This document shows positions 62,094 through 64,000 of a DNA stretch of 64,000 nt, one piece after another. Under the pieces are notes generated by a model. That model was not told where the DNA came from and did not search any database. It saw only the letters and a list, made by a program, of their open reading frames with translations. The stretch spans positions 36,382-100,381 of the forward strand of contig DATGHU010000016.1 of the NCBI GenBank assembly GCA_035307765.1. Reading direction: 5' to 3'. The translations under genes and the position numbers were made by a program. This DNA is from a bacterium (GTDB lineage: Bacteria > Sysuimicrobiota > Sysuimicrobiia > Sysuimicrobiales > Segetimicrobiaceae). The number at the start of each line of letters is the position of its first letter. Within the stretch, counting starts at the first letter, position 1.

Positions 62094-62432
62094 CGGGTCC
62101 TCCCGGCGACTGACCGCTGCCTGAGACGCGCCTCCGAGTCTGCTGGCAATCACGAACGTCTTCCCCTTGATTGGCGGCTGGCTGCAGGCGCCCCTTTAGG
62201 GCATAAACACGCGGGCGGCCACTCGACCGCCTCCCGGAGAGCTGGCGAGCACACGCCCACCCGGTCAGCGCATCTTCTGCTGGCCGTGGCGGTGCTGTCG
62301 GGCATCATCAAGGCGGGCTGGTGGTACTTGATGTCGATCGAATCCGCTGACGGGCTTTCCCCGGCCGCAAGGTCACCGGGTGCGGGCACGCCGAGGTTCC
62401 CAGATATTGCGCAAGGACCGGGCGCTCACGGG
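62094..62432. other. intergenic region between aldolase and NIPSNAP genes
   Basis: About 340 bases. Open frames here have poor amino acid composition and no homology I recognise. I see no clear promoter, terminator or RNA gene. Confidence 0.4.
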
Positions 62433-62771
62433 TCAACCGCACAAGAGGGTTGGCGGCGAATACCCGGTCGGGATCAGCACGCGATCTTCGATCTCTCCGA
62501 CCAGATCGCCGTGCGCGGCGCTCGTCACTCGCTTGATTTCCTTCCATTCCTCGTCCGCCATGAATTTGGTCCACGCCGCCGTTTTCGTTTCCTCGTCAGC
62601 CCACGCCAGCAGATACACAAACTCGGTTCGGCGGGGCGTCCTGGCTTCCCACATGGCGACGATGGTGAAGCCGTACTTTCGCATGACGCGCGCGGCCTGG
62701 TCTCGGAAGCGTGCGTGGAAGGCAGGCTTGTTGCGCTCGAAAATCTCGTAGATTCGGAGCTGGTGGATCAC
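62433..62771 (-). CDS. NIPSNAP family protein
   Basis: A 112-residue dimeric alpha/beta-barrel protein. The N-terminus IHQLRIYEIFERNKPAFH and FVYLLAWADEETKTAAW are characteristic of bacterial NIPSNAP proteins, whose catalytic role is unclear. The GTG at 62771 has GGAGG six bases upstream. It is transcribed towards the aldolase but separated by 340 bases. Confidence 0.82.
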   Translation of the reverse strand: MIHQLRIYEIFERNKPAFHARFRDQAARVMRKYGFTIVAMWEARTPRRTEFVYLLAWADEETKTAAWTKFMADEEWKEIKRVTSAAHGDLVGEIEDRVLIPTGYSPPTLLCG

Positions 62772-63041
62772 CGCGACCCTCCGCGACGTTTCGCTCAACG
62801 GTGCTGTGTAAGTGCGCAATTGAACGAGAACATAGAGCGAAACCCTTTGGGATCTGATCAAGCCGGGTGGCTAAACACCAACCCCCCCAATCCCAATTCC
62901 GTTCGACGACACAGACTCCCTGTTTTCCGAAGGCGGCTATCGAACACAACGCGCCAGCTGATCCACCTGGTCAGAGGAAAGGGACCAAGGACACCCGACT
63001 GCGCTGACCGTTCGCCGGGCCCGCGACGAACGACACATGCC
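62772..63041. other. intergenic region
   Basis: About 270 bases with lower GC than the operons to the left and no supported gene. It may hold the NIPSNAP promoter, but the hexamers are weak. Confidence 0.35.
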
Positions 63042-63200
63042 TCAGGACGACCCGTGGGTTCGGCGCTTACTCCAGCGCATCTTGATGGCCTTGTGGGCGA
63101 TCTCGCGGCGACGCTTCGCGCTGAGGGCCTTCGCTCGAGCACGACCACCCTTCTTCGCCATGGCCGCAAGGAACTTCTTCACCGCCCGAGGAGCCGTCAT
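63042..63200 (-). CDS. small basic protein with KKGGRARA and SAKRRREIAHKA motifs
   Basis: A 52-residue, strongly basic protein. Its parts are an N-terminal helix (VKKFLAAM), then AKKGGRARAKALSAKRRRE and IAHKAIKMRWSK. This KGGxARA...LSxxxRxEIAxKAxxxRW pattern is common in small uncharacterised bacterial proteins that look like DNA-binding or histone-H1-like tails. The ATG at 63200 lies seven bases after a TAGAAT -10 box, so its transcript is probably leaderless. It diverges from another small gene across a shared inverted repeat. Confidence 0.7.
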   Translation of the reverse strand: MTAPRAVKKFLAAMAKKGGRARAKALSAKRRREIAHKAIKMRWSKRRTHGSS

Positions 63201-63206
63201 GCCCCT

Positions 63207-63212
63207 ATTCTA
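63207..63212 (-). promoter_or_regulatory. -10 element of the small basic protein gene
   Basis: TAGAAT on the minus strand with a weak TTGTGT -35 region 18 bases upstream. Transcription would begin at or next to the ATG at 63200. Confidence 0.6.
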
Positions 63213-63268
63213 CTTGGCAGGCAGGTACGAACACAAGGGCGCGTATTGACGTACGTGCCTGGCAAGTA
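63211..63268. repeat. inverted repeat in a divergent promoter region
   Basis: TACTTGGCAGGCAGGTACG at 63211-63229 is the reverse complement of CGTACGTGCCTGGCAAGTA at 63250-63268 at 17 of 19 positions, with a 20-base spacer. It overlaps the spacers of both divergent promoters and could be an operator or a duplicated promoter. Confidence 0.8.
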
Positions 63269-63274
63269 TAGAAT
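63246..63274 (+). promoter_or_regulatory. sigma-70 promoter of the 63319 gene
   Basis: TTGACG (63246-63251) and TAGAAT (63269-63274) are 17 bases apart, close to consensus, and lie 45 bases before the start codon. Confidence 0.75.
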
Positions 63275-63318
63275 CAGAAAGCCGGGCGTGCACATACCGC
63301 TCAAGGAAGTGGTGGACC

Positions 63319-63615
63319 ATGACCGACCTTGAACAGGAGTTTTGCGCCGAACAGCGGGAGATGGAGGCGGCGGAGTGCCTGCGGTCGGTGTACGAAGAGA
63401 GCCATCGGGCGCTTTTGCACACCGTCCAAGCGATCGAGGGGTTGGTCGGAGGACTCCGGGAGGGCCGAGACGTCGCCCCCGACGTAGTGTTGTCCCGAGG
63501 GTTAGAACTGATGAAGCGGCTACGGCACGCAGGTGAGCTGCTCCACGCCGCGGTGAAGATTGCCGACCCTGACAGTATCGCGCCGTGGCAGGTCCGGGGA
63601 AGACCAAGGGGGTGA
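63319..63615 (+). CDS. hypothetical helical protein
   Basis: A 98-residue acidic, mostly helical protein I do not recognise (AEQREMEAAECLRSVYEESH then LELMKRLRHAGELLHAAVKI). It has no signal peptide. AAGGAAGTGGTGGACC precedes the ATG, and a good promoter lies upstream. It is monocistronic and diverges from the small basic protein. Confidence 0.6.
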   Translation: MTDLEQEFCAEQREMEAAECLRSVYEESHRALLHTVQAIEGLVGGLREGRDVAPDVVLSRGLELMKRLRHAGELLHAAVKIADPDSIAPWQVRGRPRG

Positions 63616-63889
63616 GACCGTAGTGGGGGCGCGATGCGCCCATACACCGATGCCACGGCTAACGTTTCGACGTTGGCCAATTTTGTGCATCTGGTAGCTC
63701 TGTGGAAGTGTGCGAGGTTGGCCGAGTAGATTCGGAGCGTGTCCTCTGAGCAGTTCCCTCACCTGCGAGAAAGACAGAAATGCCTCAAGAGCCTCTTGGA
63801 GCTGACCGGTTGAGAGGTGGCCATGATTACAGAAGTCGATTGCTCTAAAATGCTAAGCTATTGAGCGACCTGAGAGATAGGTAACAGAT
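63616..63889. other. intergenic region before the insertion sequence
   Basis: A 274-base, less GC-rich stretch. A perfect GGGCGC-GAT-GCGCCC hairpin lies just after the preceding gene, near 63625-63639, without a T-tract. No gene is supported. Confidence 0.4.
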
Positions 63890-64000
63890 TGTACCGGACA
63901 CATGGGTAACACTCCTTCCCTGAAAGGGGGGAGGGAAGATGCCCTGGAGGGAGTGTTCGGTGATGGACGAGAGAATGCGGTTTGTCGCTCGTCGGCTCGG
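63890..64000 (+). mobile_element. left end of an IS481-like insertion sequence, cut by the window edge
   Basis: TGTACCGGACACATGGGTAA starting at 63890 looks like an IS481-family terminal inverted repeat, beginning with the TGT typical of that family. It is followed within 50 bases by a transposase start. The remainder lies outside the window. Confidence 0.6.
63939..64000 (+). CDS. IS481-family transposase, N-terminal fragment at window edge
   Basis: Twenty codons from the ATG at 63939, opening MPWRECSVMDERMRFVARRL, the N-terminal sequence pattern (MPW.E.SVMD.R..FV) of IS481-type transposases before their helix-turn-helix. GGGAGGGAAG is just upstream. The catalytic DDE domain is outside the window. 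Confidence 0.65.
   Translation, partial: MPWRECSVMDERMRFVARRL

Noticed and set aside
62094-62432. Short open frames between the aldolase and NIPSNAP genes
   Set aside because: Poor composition, no ribosome sites and no recognisable similarity.
63037-63249. 70-codon open frame on the plus strand
   Set aside because: It is the antisense of the small basic protein at 63042-63200, whose composition and motif pattern are far more protein-like.
1-64000. tRNA, rRNA or CRISPR arrays
   Set aside because: No cloverleaf-like conserved blocks, rRNA segments or regularly spaced direct repeats were seen on reading both strands.
1-64000. Other genes split by an in-frame TGA that could be further selenoproteins
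   Set aside because: Apart from the HMA gene, I found no gene whose family homology continues in frame through a TGA; the carboxylase split involves a frame change.

Overview
This is high-GC bacterial chromosome with tightly packed operons. Genes often overlap by ATGA, GTGA or TGATG. The order recG-rsmD-coaD-(coiled-coil gene)-DUF177-rpmF-plsX-fabH-fabD-fabG is the housekeeping arrangement of Firmicutes and related Terrabacteria. The exosortase and Wza-like export genes suggest a double-membraned cell. I infer a deep-branching, possibly uncultured, diderm Terrabacteria-like lineage and cannot name it more closely.

Layout. 1-8455 (minus): recG, rsmD, coaD, a coiled-coil gene, then DUF177-rpmF-plsX-fabHDG behind a near-consensus promoter. 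8608-9727: rpmB (plus) converging on hslO (minus). 9853-17382 (minus): a ten-gene thiamin salvage and transport operon (thiZ-thiX-thiY-tenA-thiW-HMA gene-thiM-thiE-thiL-thiD) behind a TPP riboswitch with an intrinsic terminator. 17412-22789 (minus): AIR-synthase-like, oxidoreductase, aminotransferase, SRPBCC, DRG-type GTPase and greA. 22946-23917 (plus): sugar epimerase. 24012-29780 (minus): exosortase, EpsI, undecaprenyl-phosphate sugar transferase, two small membrane proteins, PIG-L deacetylase, aminotransferase. 30000-31676: two divergent NarL-type response regulators. 31715-56680 (mostly plus): a large polysaccharide cluster with Wza-like export, Wzz/BY-kinase-like protein, nucleotide-sugar dehydrogenase, GT-C, O-antigen ligase-like protein, ABC transporter, many glycosyltransferases and dTDP-sugar genes. 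56837-62771 (minus): a leucine-catabolism module (methylcrotonyl-CoA carboxylase and HMG-CoA lyase) with an aldolase and a NIPSNAP protein. 63042-64000: two small genes diverging from a shared inverted repeat, then the left end of an IS481-like element.

The most interesting locus is 13097-13369, between thiW and thiM. One reading frame, joined by GTGA overlaps on both sides, encodes a heavy-metal-associated (HMA) domain whose second metal-binding cysteine is an in-frame TGA, giving C-x-x-TGA instead of C-x-x-C. A hairpin with the spacing and loop G of bacterial SECIS elements follows the TGA. The best reading is a selenocysteine-containing (CXXU) HMA protein inside a TPP-controlled thiamin operon. 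A nonsense mutation or sequencing error is the main alternative. Other oddities are a BY-kinase homologue whose Walker A lysine is threonine and which ends in a 69-residue glycine/alanine-rich tandem repeat, an exosortase with no visible substrate, and a probably leaderless small basic protein at a divergent promoter.
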